Shown here: piece after piece, positions 30,598-40,899 of the stretch
Layout: every line of letters begins with the position of its first letter
Numbering within the stretch: the first letter of the stretch is position 1
From: Shewanella donghaensis
Lineage (GTDB): Bacteria; Pseudomonadota; Gammaproteobacteria; Enterobacterales; Shewanellaceae
Direction of reading: 5' to 3'
NCBI RefSeq assembly: GCF_007567505.1
Contig: NZ_CP041783.1
Location: 3,596,001-3,660,000 of the forward strand
DNA: 64,000 nt
The notes under the pieces: generated by a model
Seen by the model: only the letters and a program-made list of their open reading frames with translations
Told to the model about the DNA's origin: nothing
Databases searched by the model: none
Program-made: the position numbers and the translations under genes

Positions 30598-31935
30598 ATG
30601 AAAAAGAAAATATTAACCGTGGCAGTAAGTGCCATGCTTTTAGGGGCAACAACTCAAGTAAGTGCAGCTGGCTTTCAATTAGCTGAATATTCATCAACAG
30701 GCCTAGGCCGTGCATTTGCTGGTGAAGCTGCAATGGCTGACAACGCAGGCGCTCAGGCTAAAAACCCTGCAATGCTAACTTATCTTGAAGGGCGTCAACT
30801 TTCAGCTGGTGCAATCTACATTATGCCTAATGTTGATGTACTTGGTGATATTAGTCTTTCGTCGCCTTTATTAGGACCAGATCCAATTGTTATCCCTAGT
30901 GATGCGAAGGATTTTGCCGGTGATGCACTGGTACCCAATTTCTACTACTCAAACCAACTTAATGATAAGTGGACCTGGGGTTTAGCCCTTAACTCTAATT
31001 ATGGTTTAGCGACGGAATTAGATGCGACTCATCCTGCTGCCATTTTTGGTGATGATACGGCTATTACCACAATAGAGTTTAATCCTAACATTGCTTATAA
31101 AGTGAATGATGCCGTTAGCATTGGTGCTGGTTTGCGTGTTGTTTATGGTGAAGGTAATGTGGGTGCATCTGTACCAGGCTGGATTGAAGGTATACCACAA
31201 CTGCCAATCGAAGCGGGTACAAGCCTTAAATATTTGGAAGGTGATGATATTGCGTTTGGTTGGAAAATTGGTTCTAGCTGGCAAATTAATAACGACCATC
31301 GTCTTGGTTTTGCTTATCACAGTGGTGTAGAGCTGGAATTAGATGGTCATGCATCAGGTCTTGCTTATGATGGCGGGGATCCAACCGTTAGTATTGAAGG
31401 TAATTTACCGATTGAATTGCCTGCATTTGCTGAAATTGCATCCCATCACCAATTAACGGAAAACTGGGCCATGCACGCCAGCGTTAACTGGACTCAGTGG
31501 AGTGTCTTTGATGAGTTAGTCGCTTATTTCCCTGGTGAAATAAAACCTATCGATCCGTCAACTGGACTACCAATCGAGTCTGATTTAGTTAAAGAAGAGC
31601 ACTTTAAAGACAACTGGCGCTTCGCCTTAGGCACGACTTACCAGCTAAATGATAAATGGTTAGTCCGTGGCGGTATGGCGTTAGATAATGGCGCTGCTCA
31701 AGATGAGTACCGCTCTACCACTATTCCAGACTCTGACCGTTTATGGTTTAGTGCCGGTGCGGGTTATCAAGCCAGTAAAAACCTTACTGTTGATTTTGCC
31801 ATTACGTACATTAAAGGCATTGGTGATGCGCCAATCGATGAGACTCAAGAGTTACTAGGTTCATCAATTAATTACAGCGGCGATGTTGAGGCTGATGTTT
31901 GGTTAGCGGGTGTGCAATTTAGCTATAAAATGTAG
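30598..31935 (+). CDS. OmpP1/FadL/TodX family outer-membrane porin
   Basis: Outer-membrane β-barrel for hydrophobic substrates such as long-chain fatty acids. The signal peptide (KKKILTVAVSAMLLGATTQVSA) is followed by the FadL-type N-terminal plug: AGFQLAEYSSTGLGRAFAG, then ADNAGAQAKNPAML with the NPA motif near 56–60. Repeated amphipathic β strands run to a terminal aromatic-rich strand (VWLAGVQFSYKM). ATG at 30598 is preferred over a GTG-like extension from 30577 because it begins directly with the signal peptide. Length is 445 aa, like E. coli FadL (446). No fatty-acid genes neighbour it; the substrate is therefore not certain. Confidence 0.88.
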   Translation: MKKKILTVAVSAMLLGATTQVSAAGFQLAEYSSTGLGRAFAGEAAMADNAGAQAKNPAMLTYLEGRQLSAGAIYIMPNVDVLGDISLSSPLLGPDPIVIPSDAKDFAGDALVPNFYYSNQLNDKWTWGLALNSNYGLATELDATHPAAIFGDDTAITTIEFNPNIAYKVNDAVSIGAGLRVVYGEGNVGASVPGWIEGIPQLPIEAGTSLKYLEGDDIAFGWKIGSSWQINNDHRLGFAYHSGVELELDGHASGLAYDGGDPTVSIEGNLPIELPAFAEIASHHQLTENWAMHASVNWTQWSVFDELVAYFPGEIKPIDPSTGLPIESDLVKEEHFKDNWRFALGTTYQLNDKWLVRGGMALDNGAAQDEYRSTTIPDSDRLWFSAGAGYQASKNLTVDFAITYIKGIGDAPIDETQELLGSSINYSGDVEADVWLAGVQFSYKM

Positions 31936-31956
31936 CCAGCATTATTGTTGATACAT

Positions 31957-31985
31957 CAAAGCCTCGCCATTGCGGGGCTTTTTGT
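31957..31985 (+). terminator. Terminator after the FadL-type porin
   Basis: Stem AAAGCCTCGC / GCGGGGCTTT (one G·U pair), small loop, then a T-run. Confidence 0.8.
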
Positions 31986-32104
31986 TATCTGCGGTTTAAT
32001 CTGTCATGATTTTAATCAGTATCAGATAATAATCCTGCTAACTTGTTAACCCAGAAAATCTGATTATTATTAACTAAAAACAGTATCGACTTTAAAGGCT
32101 GCAG

Positions 32105-33586
32105 ATGAATCCAAAGAAATATGTCATTGCGTTAGATCAGGGAACGACAAGTTCACGTGCGATAGTCTTCGACCATAAAGCCAATATGGTTGCAGTTGCT
32201 CAGCGAGAATTTACTCAGGTATACCCGCAAGCAGGTTGGGTAGAGCATGATCCCATGGAAATATGGTCATCTCAAAGTTCGTCATTAATCGAAGTACTGG
32301 CAAGAGCAGCCATTAGCAGTGAAGAAGTTGCAGCCATAGGCATTACCAATCAACGTGAAACCACCGTGGTTTGGAATAAGCATACAGGTAAGCCAGTTTA
32401 CAATGCGATTGTATGGCAATGTCGTCGAAGTCAGGGTATTTGTCAGCAATTAAAAGCGGATGGGCTAGAAGCGTATATCAAGTCTGCAACCGGCTTAGTA
32501 TTAGACCCTTATTTTTCAGCTTCAAAAATTAAATGGATTTTAGATAACGTCGAAGGTGCAAGACAGAAGGCTGACGCTGGAGAGTTATTATTTGGCACCA
32601 TAGATACCTGGTTAGTGTGGAAGCTGACAAAAGGTAAAGTCCATGTCACTGAGCCAACCAATGCTTCAAGAACCATGTTATTTAATATTCATCAACAACA
32701 ATGGGATGAAAAGCTACTAAAAGCTTTTGATATTCCTAAGTCGATGTTACCGGAAGTGAAACCCTCATGTGCGGTATACGGGGCGACCAGTATTGTAGGC
32801 GGTGATATTGCGGTTGCAGGAATGGCGGGGGATCAACAGTCAGCATTATTCGGGCAGTTGTGTTTTGAACCTGGAATGGCCAAGAATACCTATGGTACAG
32901 GTTGCTTCTTATTGATGAACACAGGCAATAAGGCCGTGACATCAAGCCATGGATTATTAACCACAATAGCCATAGGTGGAGACTTAAAAGTTAACTATGC
33001 CTTGGAAGGCGCTGTATTTATGGGCGGAGCTGTTATTCAATGGCTTCGTGATGAAATGGGTTTAATCCAGGATGCACAAGATACTGAATATTTTGCCAAT
33101 AAAGTCGATGATACCAATGGGGTTTATTTAGTGCCGGCTTTTGTTGGTTTGGGCGCGCCATATTGGCAGCCAGATGCTCGTGGCGCTATTGTAGGATTAA
33201 CCCGTGGAGCTAATCGCAGCCATATTATTCGTGCGGCGTTAGAAGCTATTGCTTATCAAAGCAAAGATTTACTCGAAGCAATGACACAAGATTCTGGGGT
33301 GGAGCTTAAACAAATTAGAGTGGATGGCGGCGCAGTGGCTAATGATTTTTTAATGCAGTTTCAAGCTGATATTAGTGATGTGGATGTTATTAGGCCACAA
33401 GTGACTGAAACCACAGCAATGGGAGCGGCCTTTTTAGCAGGACTTGCGGTTAATTTTTGGCAGTCTACCGACGAACTACATGATATTGCGGTTACAGATA
33501 AACAGTTTAGTTCTGCAATGGACGATAATTCACGACAACGGCTATACAGCGGTTGGAAAAAGGCGGTCAGCCAAACGACCAATTAG
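32105..33586 (+). CDS. glpK: Glycerol kinase
   Basis: Phosphorylates glycerol to sn-glycerol-3-phosphate. FGGY-family signatures: the N-terminal [15 protein letters not shown] phosphate-binding loop, [27 protein letters not shown] (about 81–107), the [11 protein letters not shown] block, and the C-terminal [16 protein letters not shown]. Length is 493 aa (E. coli 502). glpF and glpD are not adjacent in this window, so glpK appears to be its own unit. No convincing ribosome site is visible before the ATG. Confidence 0.97.
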   Translation: MNPKKYVIALDQGTTSSRAIVFDHKANMVAVAQREFTQVYPQAGWVEHDPMEIWSSQSSSLIEVLARAAISSEEVAAIGITNQRETTVVWNKHTGKPVYNAIVWQCRRSQGICQQLKADGLEAYIKSATGLVLDPYFSASKIKWILDNVEGARQKADAGELLFGTIDTWLVWKLTKGKVHVTEPTNASRTMLFNIHQQQWDEKLLKAFDIPKSMLPEVKPSCAVYGATSIVGGDIAVAGMAGDQQSALFGQLCFEPGMAKNTYGTGCFLLMNTGNKAVTSSHGLLTTIAIGGDLKVNYALEGAVFMGGAVIQWLRDEMGLIQDAQDTEYFANKVDDTNGVYLVPAFVGLGAPYWQPDARGAIVGLTRGANRSHIIRAALEAIAYQSKDLLEAMTQDSGVELKQIRVDGGAVANDFLMQFQADISDVDVIRPQVTETTAMGAAFLAGLAVNFWQSTDELHDIAVTDKQFSSAMDDNSRQRLYSGWKKAVSQTTN

Positions 33587-33694
33587 CACAAGCACGATAT
33601 ACAAGAACTGATACAAGTGCTTAGACAATTACTTACAGAAGCACGCTATAAAACAGCTTTGCTTGAAATCACGAGATTTAAGCACTTCGTCGAG

Positions 33695-33723
33695 GATATT
33701 GAGATTAGTTAAATCTCAATATC
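33695..33723. repeat. 12-bp perfect inverted repeat at the 3' end of the small gene
   Basis: GATATTGAGATT and AATCTCAATATC flank a 5-nt centre that includes the stop codon of the gene at 33709. No T-run follows on either strand, so a terminator role is unclear. Confidence 0.7.
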
Positions 33724-33954
33724 AATATGTTGACCTTGATCTTCATCATGCAGATCTTTAGTTGCGCTATTTGTGCTGTCATTCTGAGTTATCTGTTTTG
33801 TGCTCACTTGCTTTGGTGGCACTTGAGACTGTGGAGCTTCATGACTATCAGCACTAATAAGCTGGCTATCGCTAACCTTTTTTACATCCCTTTTAAATGT
33901 GCCTACTTGTTTTGGTGGTCTAGCCGTAATCGCATAAAGACTGTCTAAACTCAT
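33709..33954 (-). CDS. Small hydrophilic protein, unknown function
   Basis: An 81-aa protein starting MSLDSLYAITARPPKQVGTF and ending in an acidic tail (DEDQGQHIDIEI). The longer frame (to 34053) is rejected because ATG at 33954 has a near-perfect AAGGAGG 6 nt upstream. The motif PPKQV occurs twice (residues 13–17 and 46–50). The rest is rich in Gln, Ser, Thr and Asp and looks disordered; there is no signal peptide or membrane segment. The strong ribosome site is the main reason to believe it is expressed. It converges on glpK. Function unknown. Confidence 0.65.
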   Translation of the reverse strand: MSLDSLYAITARPPKQVGTFKRDVKKVSDSQLISADSHEAPQSQVPPKQVSTKQITQNDSTNSATKDLHDEDQGQHIDIEI

Positions 33955-34391
33955 AATTACCTCCTTAACACTAAAATTATTATACCTTGTTATCGGCCTG
34001 GGGTGGTTAAAGTTTAATCTATTCTGGTTTGGTTTTATCAATACAGTTAGCATCTCAAATGACGATGCTGATTAGTGCTCGAATCATTTAAGTGAGTAGA
34101 GCGTATTTTTAAGTTTTTGACATGAGTGATAGCCAATACAACTTCTATCACACATTGGATGGATATTTATTTGAAAATCGACCCCTTAAATAATGGGTAA
34201 TTGTTATTTTTGTATAAAAAACGTCACATTTAAGATCGGTATTCCCACATTTATCACTTAAAAACGGGCTCTTATGTCTATGGTTTCGTTCATTTAGCAT
34301 CATAGAATCCACTTTTTACCACCTTGTACAAATCAAAATAAATTTGCTGCTAACCCGCTTCAGAACTGGATTTAATTAATTTTTTCATCCC
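33955..34391. other. Intergenic region upstream of the dcw cluster
   Basis: About 440 bp between the small minus-strand gene and the mraZ promoter. I see no gene, hairpin terminator or clear regulatory site in it. Confidence 0.55.
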
Positions 34392-34421
34392 TTGACATTA
34401 CTTGTGTTCTATCCCTAAACT
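34392..34421 (+). promoter_or_regulatory. Predicted mra promoter of the dcw cluster
   Basis: A perfect −35 TTGACA (34392–34397), an 18-bp spacer and TAAACT (34416–34421). The MraZ boxes start 9 bp downstream. Confidence 0.7.
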
Positions 34422-34430
34422 TAAGGGTTG

Positions 34431-34460
34431 TGGGGAATTGTGGATATTTGTGGGATTTTT
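34431..34460 (+). promoter_or_regulatory. MraZ operator: three 10-bp direct repeats
   Basis: Three consecutive decamers each beginning TGG(G/A): TGGGGAATTG, TGGATATTTG, TGGGATTTTT. E. coli MraZ represses its own promoter through TGGGN direct repeats spaced by 5 bp, giving the same 10-bp period. The position at the expected transcription start fits autorepression. Confidence 0.85.
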
Positions 34461-34487
34461 AATAACAAATCATAGGAATTAATCATC

Positions 34488-34946
34488 GTGTTTCGTGGTG
34501 CCAGTGCGATAAATATGGATGCAAAAGGACGGATCGCAATACCAATGCGCTACCGGGATTCCTTGCGCGCCGAGCACAATGGCATTGTCGTTATCACTGT
34601 TGATATCCAATCGAGATGTTTATTAATTTACCCAATCCATGAATGGGAGTTGATAGAGGCAAAGTTAATGCTGCTATCAGATACCGATAAAGTTGAACGA
34701 TCAATGAAACGAAGGTTATTAGGCCACGCTCATGAATGTGAGTTAGATGGTAATGGTCGTGCACTTGTTCCTCCTGCGTTAAGGCAATATGCCGCGCTCC
34801 AAAAGAAAACCATGTTAGTGGGTTTGCTGAATAAGTTTGAATTGTGGGATGAAGCTGCTTGGCAGTCTCAAATGGATGAAAGCCATGAACTGATACAAGC
34901 TGAAGATCTTGCTAGCCATGAAAGATTAGCTAATTTTTCATTATAA
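34488..34946 (+). CDS. mraZ: Transcriptional regulator MraZ
   Basis: AbrB-like DNA-binding protein of 152 aa that represses the dcw promoter in E. coli. Two MraZ/SpoVT repeats are seen: SAINMDAKGRIAIPMRYRD (about 6–24) and CELDGNGRALVPPALRQYA (about 83–101). The GTG start is supported by AGGA about 11 nt upstream. It is first in the cluster; the operator at 34431 lies in its own leader. Confidence 0.96.
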   Translation: MFRGASAINMDAKGRIAIPMRYRDSLRAEHNGIVVITVDIQSRCLLIYPIHEWELIEAKLMLLSDTDKVERSMKRRLLGHAHECELDGNGRALVPPALRQYAALQKKTMLVGLLNKFELWDEAAWQSQMDESHELIQAEDLASHERLANFSL

Positions 34947-34969
34947 ATAATTAATTTAAGAAGAGTCTG

Positions 34970-35911
34970 ATGAGTCAAGAATTTGCCCATTTATCTGTAC
35001 TACTGAAAGAAACCGTTGATGGTTTAAACATCCAAGAGGATGGCATCTATATCGATGGCACCTTTGGGCGTGGTGGTCATTCTAGACATGTGCTGAGTCA
35101 GCTGGGTGAAAACGGTCGCTTGATCGCAATCGATAGAGACCCACAAGCTATTGAAGCTGCAAAGCAGTTTGCTGATGATCCTCGATTTCAGATAGTCCAT
35201 GGTGGTTTTGGCCAGTTAGCGGAATACGTCACTGATTTAGGCCTTGAAGGTAAAATTGATGGCGTGTTACTCGATCTTGGTGTTTCGTCACCTCAGTTAG
35301 ACGATGCCGAACGTGGCTTTAGTTTTTTACGTGATGGCCCGTTAGATATGCGTATGGATAATAGCCAGGGCCAAACAGCAGCACAGTGGATTGCCAGAGC
35401 TGAAATCGAAGATATGGCTTGGGTATTTAAGACATATGGTGAAGAGAAAAACTCGCGTCATATTGCCCGCTGCATTGCCGCAGACCGTGACGAGAAACCT
35501 TTTTTAAGAACCAAAGATTTAGCCGATTTGATTGCGCGTATTACCAAAAATAAAGAGCGAAATAAACATCCGGCGACGCGAGTGTTTCAGGCTATCAGAA
35601 TTTATATCAACAGCGAGTTAGAACAGATAGATCAAGCCCTTGAAGGTGCTGTTTCAATTTTAGCACCAGAAGGTCGCCTATCAGTGATCAGTTTTCACTC
35701 ATTGGAAGATCGCATGGTGAAACGATTTATTCGTCGCCATAGCCAAGGTGCAGAAGTGCCTCACGGTTTACCGATTACTGAAGCTGAATTAAATAAATCT
35801 AAAAAATTAAAAGCGATTGGCAAAGCAATGAAACCTTCGGATGTGGAAATTGAACAAAATCCTCGTTCACGAAGCTCGGTATTGCGTGTTGCACAACGAC
35901 TTGAATATTAA
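34970..35911 (+). CDS. rsmH: 16S rRNA (cytosine1402-N4)-methyltransferase
   Basis: Methylates N4 of C1402 in 16S rRNA with SAM. The N terminus [13 protein letters not shown], the SAM motif [15 protein letters not shown] (about 27–41), [21 protein letters not shown] and the C-terminal [18 protein letters not shown] mark the MraW family. Length is 313 aa. AGAAGAG precedes the ATG. It is second in the dcw cluster, as usual. Confidence 0.97.
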   Translation: MSQEFAHLSVLLKETVDGLNIQEDGIYIDGTFGRGGHSRHVLSQLGENGRLIAIDRDPQAIEAAKQFADDPRFQIVHGGFGQLAEYVTDLGLEGKIDGVLLDLGVSSPQLDDAERGFSFLRDGPLDMRMDNSQGQTAAQWIARAEIEDMAWVFKTYGEEKNSRHIARCIAADRDEKPFLRTKDLADLIARITKNKERNKHPATRVFQAIRIYINSELEQIDQALEGAVSILAPEGRLSVISFHSLEDRMVKRFIRRHSQGAEVPHGLPITEAELNKSKKLKAIGKAMKPSDVEIEQNPRSRSSVLRVAQRLEY

Positions 35912-35926
35912 GAGTGTGAGGTTGGA

Positions 35927-36241
35927 TTGGCTGAGTCATCAATAAAATTATCACGAATTGTTTTAGCTGATATCTGGCGACATAAGTGGATTGTATTTTT
36001 GATTTTAGTGGTGCTCGGCAATGCGGTAGTGGTGGTTTATACCAGCCATGCAACCCGTAAGCTGACTTCGCAGTTAGATCAATTATTGCAAGGGCGTGAC
36101 CGTTTAGACATTGAATGGCGCAACTTGTTATTGGAAGAGCAATCTAAATCTGAGCATAGCCGGGTAACTAGAATTGCCACCAAAGAGTTAAAAATGGTGC
36201 GACCACTACCAAAAGAAGAAGTGGTTATTAGGCTGCAATGA
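35927..36241 (+). CDS. ftsL: Cell division protein FtsL
   Basis: Small bitopic divisome protein of 104 aa: a short cytoplasmic N terminus, one transmembrane segment (about 20–42, WIVFLILVVLGNAVVVVYTSH) and a periplasmic coiled coil (about 45–85) that pairs with FtsB. The family is poorly conserved, so the call relies on topology and position between rsmH and ftsI. The start is TTG at 35927 with GAGG about 8 nt upstream. Confidence 0.9.
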   Translation: MAESSIKLSRIVLADIWRHKWIVFLILVVLGNAVVVVYTSHATRKLTSQLDQLLQGRDRLDIEWRNLLLEEQSKSEHSRVTRIATKELKMVRPLPKEEVVIRLQ

Positions 36242-36251
36242 GAAAGGAATA

Positions 36252-37988
36252 ATGGGCAGACAAGCTAAGCGCAAACTAAATCCAGAGCTAATTCCATGGC
36301 GATTATTCGTTGTGGTTGGTTTTGTGCTGTTTTTGTTTACTGCTTTAATCGCTCGAGCTGCTTTTATTCAGATTATTGAGCCTGATAAGTTACGTCATGA
36401 AAGTGATATGCGTACCTTGAGAACCACGAGTAATCAGGTGCAACGTGGACTCATTACTGACCGAAATGGTGAGATGCTGGCAGTCAGCGTTCCAGTTCGT
36501 GCAGTTTGGGCTGATCCTAAAGTATCCCATGATGAAGATGCTTTTAAAGATATGCGTCGTTGGCAAGCGCTTGCTGATATATTACATGTACCCGTAGACA
36601 GCATTGTTACCAAGGTTAAGAAAAACCCTAAACGTCGATTTATTTATCTAAAACGTCAAGTAACGCCAGCCGTCGCTGATTATATTAAACAGCTCAAAAT
36701 CGCAGGCATTTATCTAAAGTCTGAATCCCGCCGTTATTATCCCGCTGGAGAAACCGCTGCGCAATTAGTCGGACTCACTAATATTGATGATGTGGGTATT
36801 GAAGGCATTGAAAATGCTTACGATAGTTGGTTAACCGGTACGCCTTCGAAACAAAAAGTTCGCAAGTCTCGCGATGGCAAAGTTGTGCAGCGTCTTGATA
36901 TGGTTGAAGAGGGCGAAAGCTCAAACGACTTAGTGCTAAGTATCGATCAACGTATTCAGCAATTAGCTTATCGTGAACTCAAACGCACCACTGAGATTAA
37001 CCAAGCGACGTCTGGTTCCGTCGTGGTACTTGATGTCCACACCGGTGAAGTGCTGGCGATGGTAAATACCCCGTCATACAATCCAAATTCTCGTGAAAAC
37101 CTTCAATCTTATCGGATGCGTAATCGCGCCTTAACCGATACCTTTGAACCTGGTTCTACCGTTAAACCGTTTGTTGTTGCTGCTGCATTAGAAGCTGGCA
37201 CAGTTAAACGTAATGACATTATTAATACCTCACCAGGTTGGATGCGTGTTGGTGGTCGCCAAGTACGTGACACAGTTAACTACGGCAATATGACGTTAGA
37301 TAAAATTCTAGTGAAATCCAGTAACGTCGGTATCAGTAAAGTGTCGTTGTCTATGCCGGTACAAGAGTTGCTGGGTACTTATCAGTCTATGGGCTTAGGT
37401 AATTACTCTGGTATTAATTTAGCAGGTGAAAGCGCAGGGGTTATTCATGACCGTCGCCGTTGGTCCGATTTTGAACGCGCCACGTTATCCTATGGTTATG
37501 GTTTAACGGCTACACCACTTCAACTTGCAAGAATGTATGCAACCTTGGGTAGTGGTGGTGTTTTATATCCTGTTTCAATATTAAAGCTCAAGCAAGCGCC
37601 AAGAGGCGAGCAAGTGATCTCTGAGCAAGTCGCTAAAGATGTCATGGAAATGATGCTGGGTGTGACAGAGCGAGGTGGCACGGCCACTAAAGCGCATATT
37701 GACGGTTATCCTATCGCAGGCAAAACCGGTACCAGTCGTAAGTCTATTGCTGGTGGTTATGGTGATGATTATGTTTCATTGTTTGCTGGCGTTGCGCCAG
37801 TTCATAATCCGCGCTTAGCAATTTCAATTGTGGTAAATGAACCCAAAGGCGACCGTTATCACGGTGGTGATGTTGCTGGGCCTGCGTTTGCTAAAATAAT
37901 GTCTGGTGCATTACAAATGCTCAATGTTGAACCGTTAAATGAACAAGAAAAAGTTAAATTGGCTGCAATTGCTCGGAGGGCAGAATAA
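36252..37988 (+). CDS. ftsI: Peptidoglycan transpeptidase FtsI (PBP3)
   Basis: Septal DD-transpeptidase. There is one N-terminal membrane anchor (about 18–40), then the PBP dimerisation domain and the penicillin-binding domain. Its active-site motifs are S302-TVK (EPGSTVKPF), S356-S-N and K491-TGT. The length of 578 aa is near E. coli PBP3 (588). It starts 10 bp after ftsL; its stop codon shares a base with the murE start. Confidence 0.97.
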   Translation: MGRQAKRKLNPELIPWRLFVVVGFVLFLFTALIARAAFIQIIEPDKLRHESDMRTLRTTSNQVQRGLITDRNGEMLAVSVPVRAVWADPKVSHDEDAFKDMRRWQALADILHVPVDSIVTKVKKNPKRRFIYLKRQVTPAVADYIKQLKIAGIYLKSESRRYYPAGETAAQLVGLTNIDDVGIEGIENAYDSWLTGTPSKQKVRKSRDGKVVQRLDMVEEGESSNDLVLSIDQRIQQLAYRELKRTTEINQATSGSVVVLDVHTGEVLAMVNTPSYNPNSRENLQSYRMRNRALTDTFEPGSTVKPFVVAAALEAGTVKRNDIINTSPGWMRVGGRQVRDTVNYGNMTLDKILVKSSNVGISKVSLSMPVQELLGTYQSMGLGNYSGINLAGESAGVIHDRRRWSDFERATLSYGYGLTATPLQLARMYATLGSGGVLYPVSILKLKQAPRGEQVISEQVAKDVMEMMLGVTERGGTATKAHIDGYPIAGKTGTSRKSIAGGYGDDYVSLFAGVAPVHNPRLAISIVVNEPKGDRYHGGDVAGPAFAKIMSGALQMLNVEPLNEQEKVKLAAIARRAE

Positions 37989-39526
37989 TGCTTCTTAGTG
38001 ATTTGCTAGCACCATGGTTCCACTACTCTGGAATAGAATCTATCTCAGCAATGACACTGGATAGCCGCCAAGTCTCTCAAGGCTGCTTGTTTGTCGCGCT
38101 TCCTGGTCACAAAGTCGATGGTAAGCAATTTATTGCTAAAGCTATCGACAATGGGGCGGTTGGAGTATTGCTACATACTGATAATCCCGATGAACACGGC
38201 AAGGTTGACTATCTTGAGTCAGGTGCGGTGTTGGTGTCGTTTTTTCAATTAGGACGACAACTGTCGGCAGTTGCAGCGCAGCTTTATCCTGTTAATCAAT
38301 CTCCAATGGCAATCATTGGAGTGACTGGGACCAATGGGAAAACATCAGTTAGTCAGCTAATCGCTCAACTAGTCACACTCATGCAGCGAAAAGCCGCAGT
38401 CATGGGCACATTGGGTAACGGCGTGTGGGGCAATTTAGTCGACAGTGGCAATACGACTGCTGATGCCATTACGCTAATTAAGCAGTTGCACCAATTTCAA
38501 ACTGAACAAGTAAATGTGTGCGCAATTGAAGTTTCAAGCCATGGTTTAGTACAGGGGCGTGTCGAAGCCGTTCCTTTTAATACGGCCATTTTTACCAATT
38601 TAAGCCGTGACCACCTTGATTATCATGGTGATATGAATGCTTATGGTGCTGCGAAAAAACGCTTGTTTTCTTTTTCGAGTGTCAGACATGGCCTGGTAAA
38701 TCTTGATGATGCAATTGGTTTGCAGTGGTTCAATGAACTGGCTAATCAATCGATTTTCGGGTTCAGTTTAACCGAACATCAATCTAGTCATTTCTATACA
38801 ACAAACATGCAGTTCCATGATGCAGGTGTTTGCTGTGATTTTGTTTATCCAGCCCGTGGTGCAACTGACAGTTTAGCAAATAATAAAAAAATAACTGCTC
38901 AAGGCAAAATTGCATCTCCTTTATTAGGTGACTTTAACCTATCTAACCTTATAGCTGCATTAAGCGGTCTATATTTGCAAGGTTATGATATGGAAGAGTT
39001 ACTTGAGGTGGTGCCATTACTCACGCCTGTCGCTGGTCGAATGGAGCGCTTTAACCAACACAAGGGTCCAACCTTGGTGGTTGATTACGCTCACACCCCA
39101 GATGCTATCGAACATGCTTTAAAAGCATTGCGTATTCATTGCCAAGGGACCTTGTGGTGCGTGTTTGGCTGTGGTGGTGACCGAGATAAAGGTAAGCGCC
39201 CATTGATGGCACAAGCAGCTGAAAAGTTCGCTGATAAAGTGATGGTCACCAGTGACAATGCCCGTAGTGAGGATCCCAAAACGATTATTGCTGATGTATT
39301 AGCAGGGCTTGAGCAACCGCAACAAGCGTTAACTGAAGTTGATCGCATTAAGGCGATACATATTATCACTTCACTCGCACAAGCTGGGGATATAGTACTG
39401 CTTGCGGGAAAAGGCCATGAAACTTATCAAGAAGCCAATGGCATTAAGATTGATTACGACGAACGTGCATTAGCTATCCAGCTAACAACACAAGATGCTA
39501 GCGCAATATCAGGAAGGGCAAGCTGA
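37988..39526 (+). CDS. murE: UDP-MurNAc-tripeptide synthetase (MurE)
   Basis: Adds the third stem residue, meso-diaminopimelate in Gram-negatives, to UDP-MurNAc-Ala-Glu. The Mur-ligase ATP loop is [13 protein letters not shown] (near 115), followed by [13 protein letters not shown] and [11 protein letters not shown]. The residue-selecting motif, usually DNPR in DAP-adding enzymes, reads DNARSEDP here; a Pro→Ala change is the odd point. Length is 512 aa. Start and stop overlap neighbouring genes by one base each. Confidence 0.96.
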   Translation: MLLSDLLAPWFHYSGIESISAMTLDSRQVSQGCLFVALPGHKVDGKQFIAKAIDNGAVGVLLHTDNPDEHGKVDYLESGAVLVSFFQLGRQLSAVAAQLYPVNQSPMAIIGVTGTNGKTSVSQLIAQLVTLMQRKAAVMGTLGNGVWGNLVDSGNTTADAITLIKQLHQFQTEQVNVCAIEVSSHGLVQGRVEAVPFNTAIFTNLSRDHLDYHGDMNAYGAAKKRLFSFSSVRHGLVNLDDAIGLQWFNELANQSIFGFSLTEHQSSHFYTTNMQFHDAGVCCDFVYPARGATDSLANNKKITAQGKIASPLLGDFNLSNLIAALSGLYLQGYDMEELLEVVPLLTPVAGRMERFNQHKGPTLVVDYAHTPDAIEHALKALRIHCQGTLWCVFGCGGDRDKGKRPLMAQAAEKFADKVMVTSDNARSEDPKTIIADVLAGLEQPQQALTEVDRIKAIHIITSLAQAGDIVLLAGKGHETYQEANGIKIDYDERALAIQLTTQDASAISGRAS

Positions 39527-40899
39527 TGATTGCATTAACGCTTTCTGAACTGACCAAAAGCCTTAATGGCACTCTCATTGGTAGTGATATGACTATCAGT
39601 GATGTCAGCAGTGACAGCAGAGCAATGAAAGGAAGTACGCTATTCGTTGCCTTAAAAGGCTTACGCTTTGATGGGCATAGCTTTGTTCAAACAGCCATTG
39701 ATAATGGTGCTAAAGCGTTACTTGTTGAGCGTCAGTTAGATGTTAATATTCCGCAAATTATTGTGGCCAATAGCCAAAAAGCAATGGGGGCTATTGGCGC
39801 GTTAGTTCGCACTATAGTAAACCCAAAATCAATTGCACTAACAGGTTCAAACGGTAAAACAACAGTAAAAGAAATGGTCGCTGCTATCTTAACGCAGCAG
39901 CATAACGTGCTGTTTACTGCCGGTAACTTTAATAATGAAATTGGTGTACCGCTCACCTTGCTGAGATTAGAACAAGGGCATGAGTTTGGTGTGTTTGAAT
40001 TGGGCGCAAATCATCAAGGTGAAATTAATTATACTTCATCTTTAGTGACGCCTCAGGTGGCGTTGGTGAATAATGTCGGTCGAGCGCATCTTGAAGGTTT
40101 TGGTTCTATTGAAGGTGTCGCTCAAGCGAAATCAGAGATTTTTAATCATTTAAGTGAAAATGGAACCGCCATTATCAATGCTGATGATGACTTTGCGGAT
40201 TTTATATCACAAAAAGCAGCGTCTTTTAAACAATTAAGGTTTTCTAAAGTTGAGGAGACTGATGCAGATATTAAAGCATTGGCATTGCAGCCTGATAACA
40301 GCGGTTGCTATGGGTTTAACTTAGTCATTTCAGGGCAATCTTATTCTGTACAATTACCGTTAGCGGGTGAGCACCAAGTCAGTAATGCATTGGCTGCTAC
40401 TGCTATTTGTTGTGCGCTTGGTATTTCCGTTGAAGATATTATTTCCGGGCTAACAAAACTGTCTCCTGTTAAGGGAAGAATGGTGCCGCACAAGTTAGGT
40501 CGAATTTTACTTGTAGATGATAGTTATAACGCCAATCCTACATCTGTGGATGCCGCCATTACCTGGTTAAAACAATCTCGAGGTTTTCGTTGTTTAGTGC
40601 TGGGAGATTTAGGTGAATTAGGTGACAATAGCGCCCTTTTGCACGCAGAGGTCGGACAACAAGCAAAATTAGCGGGTATTGATGCGCTATTTTGTTGTGG
40701 CGAGTTAACGTCTGCGACAAGTAAAGCATTTGGTACGGAACATTACTCTGACACCGATGCTGTAGCAGATGCGATCAAACAAAAAATAATTGAGTTGCCA
40801 ACTGAGGTAACTATTTTAGTCAAAGGTTCACGAAGTGCAGCAATGGAATCTGTAGTTGAAGTGTTATTAGATGCCAATAGGCGCGGGGAGTTTGTTTAG
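39526..40899 (+). CDS. murF: UDP-MurNAc-tripeptide–D-Ala-D-Ala ligase (MurF)
   Basis: Adds D-Ala-D-Ala to complete the pentapeptide precursor. Three Mur-ligase domains are recognisable, with ATP loop LTGSNGKTTVKEMVAAI near 105, FNNEIGVPLTLLRL, NVGRAHLEGFGS and VDDSYNANPTSVDAA. Length is 457 aa. It begins at the murE stop with one-base overlap, and mraY starts immediately after its stop. Confidence 0.97.
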   Translation: MIALTLSELTKSLNGTLIGSDMTISDVSSDSRAMKGSTLFVALKGLRFDGHSFVQTAIDNGAKALLVERQLDVNIPQIIVANSQKAMGAIGALVRTIVNPKSIALTGSNGKTTVKEMVAAILTQQHNVLFTAGNFNNEIGVPLTLLRLEQGHEFGVFELGANHQGEINYTSSLVTPQVALVNNVGRAHLEGFGSIEGVAQAKSEIFNHLSENGTAIINADDDFADFISQKAASFKQLRFSKVEETDADIKALALQPDNSGCYGFNLVISGQSYSVQLPLAGEHQVSNALAATAICCALGISVEDIISGLTKLSPVKGRMVPHKLGRILLVDDSYNANPTSVDAAITWLKQSRGFRCLVLGDLGELGDNSALLHAEVGQQAKLAGIDALFCCGELTSATSKAFGTEHYSDTDAVADAIKQKIIELPTEVTILVKGSRSAAMESVVEVLLDANRRGEFV

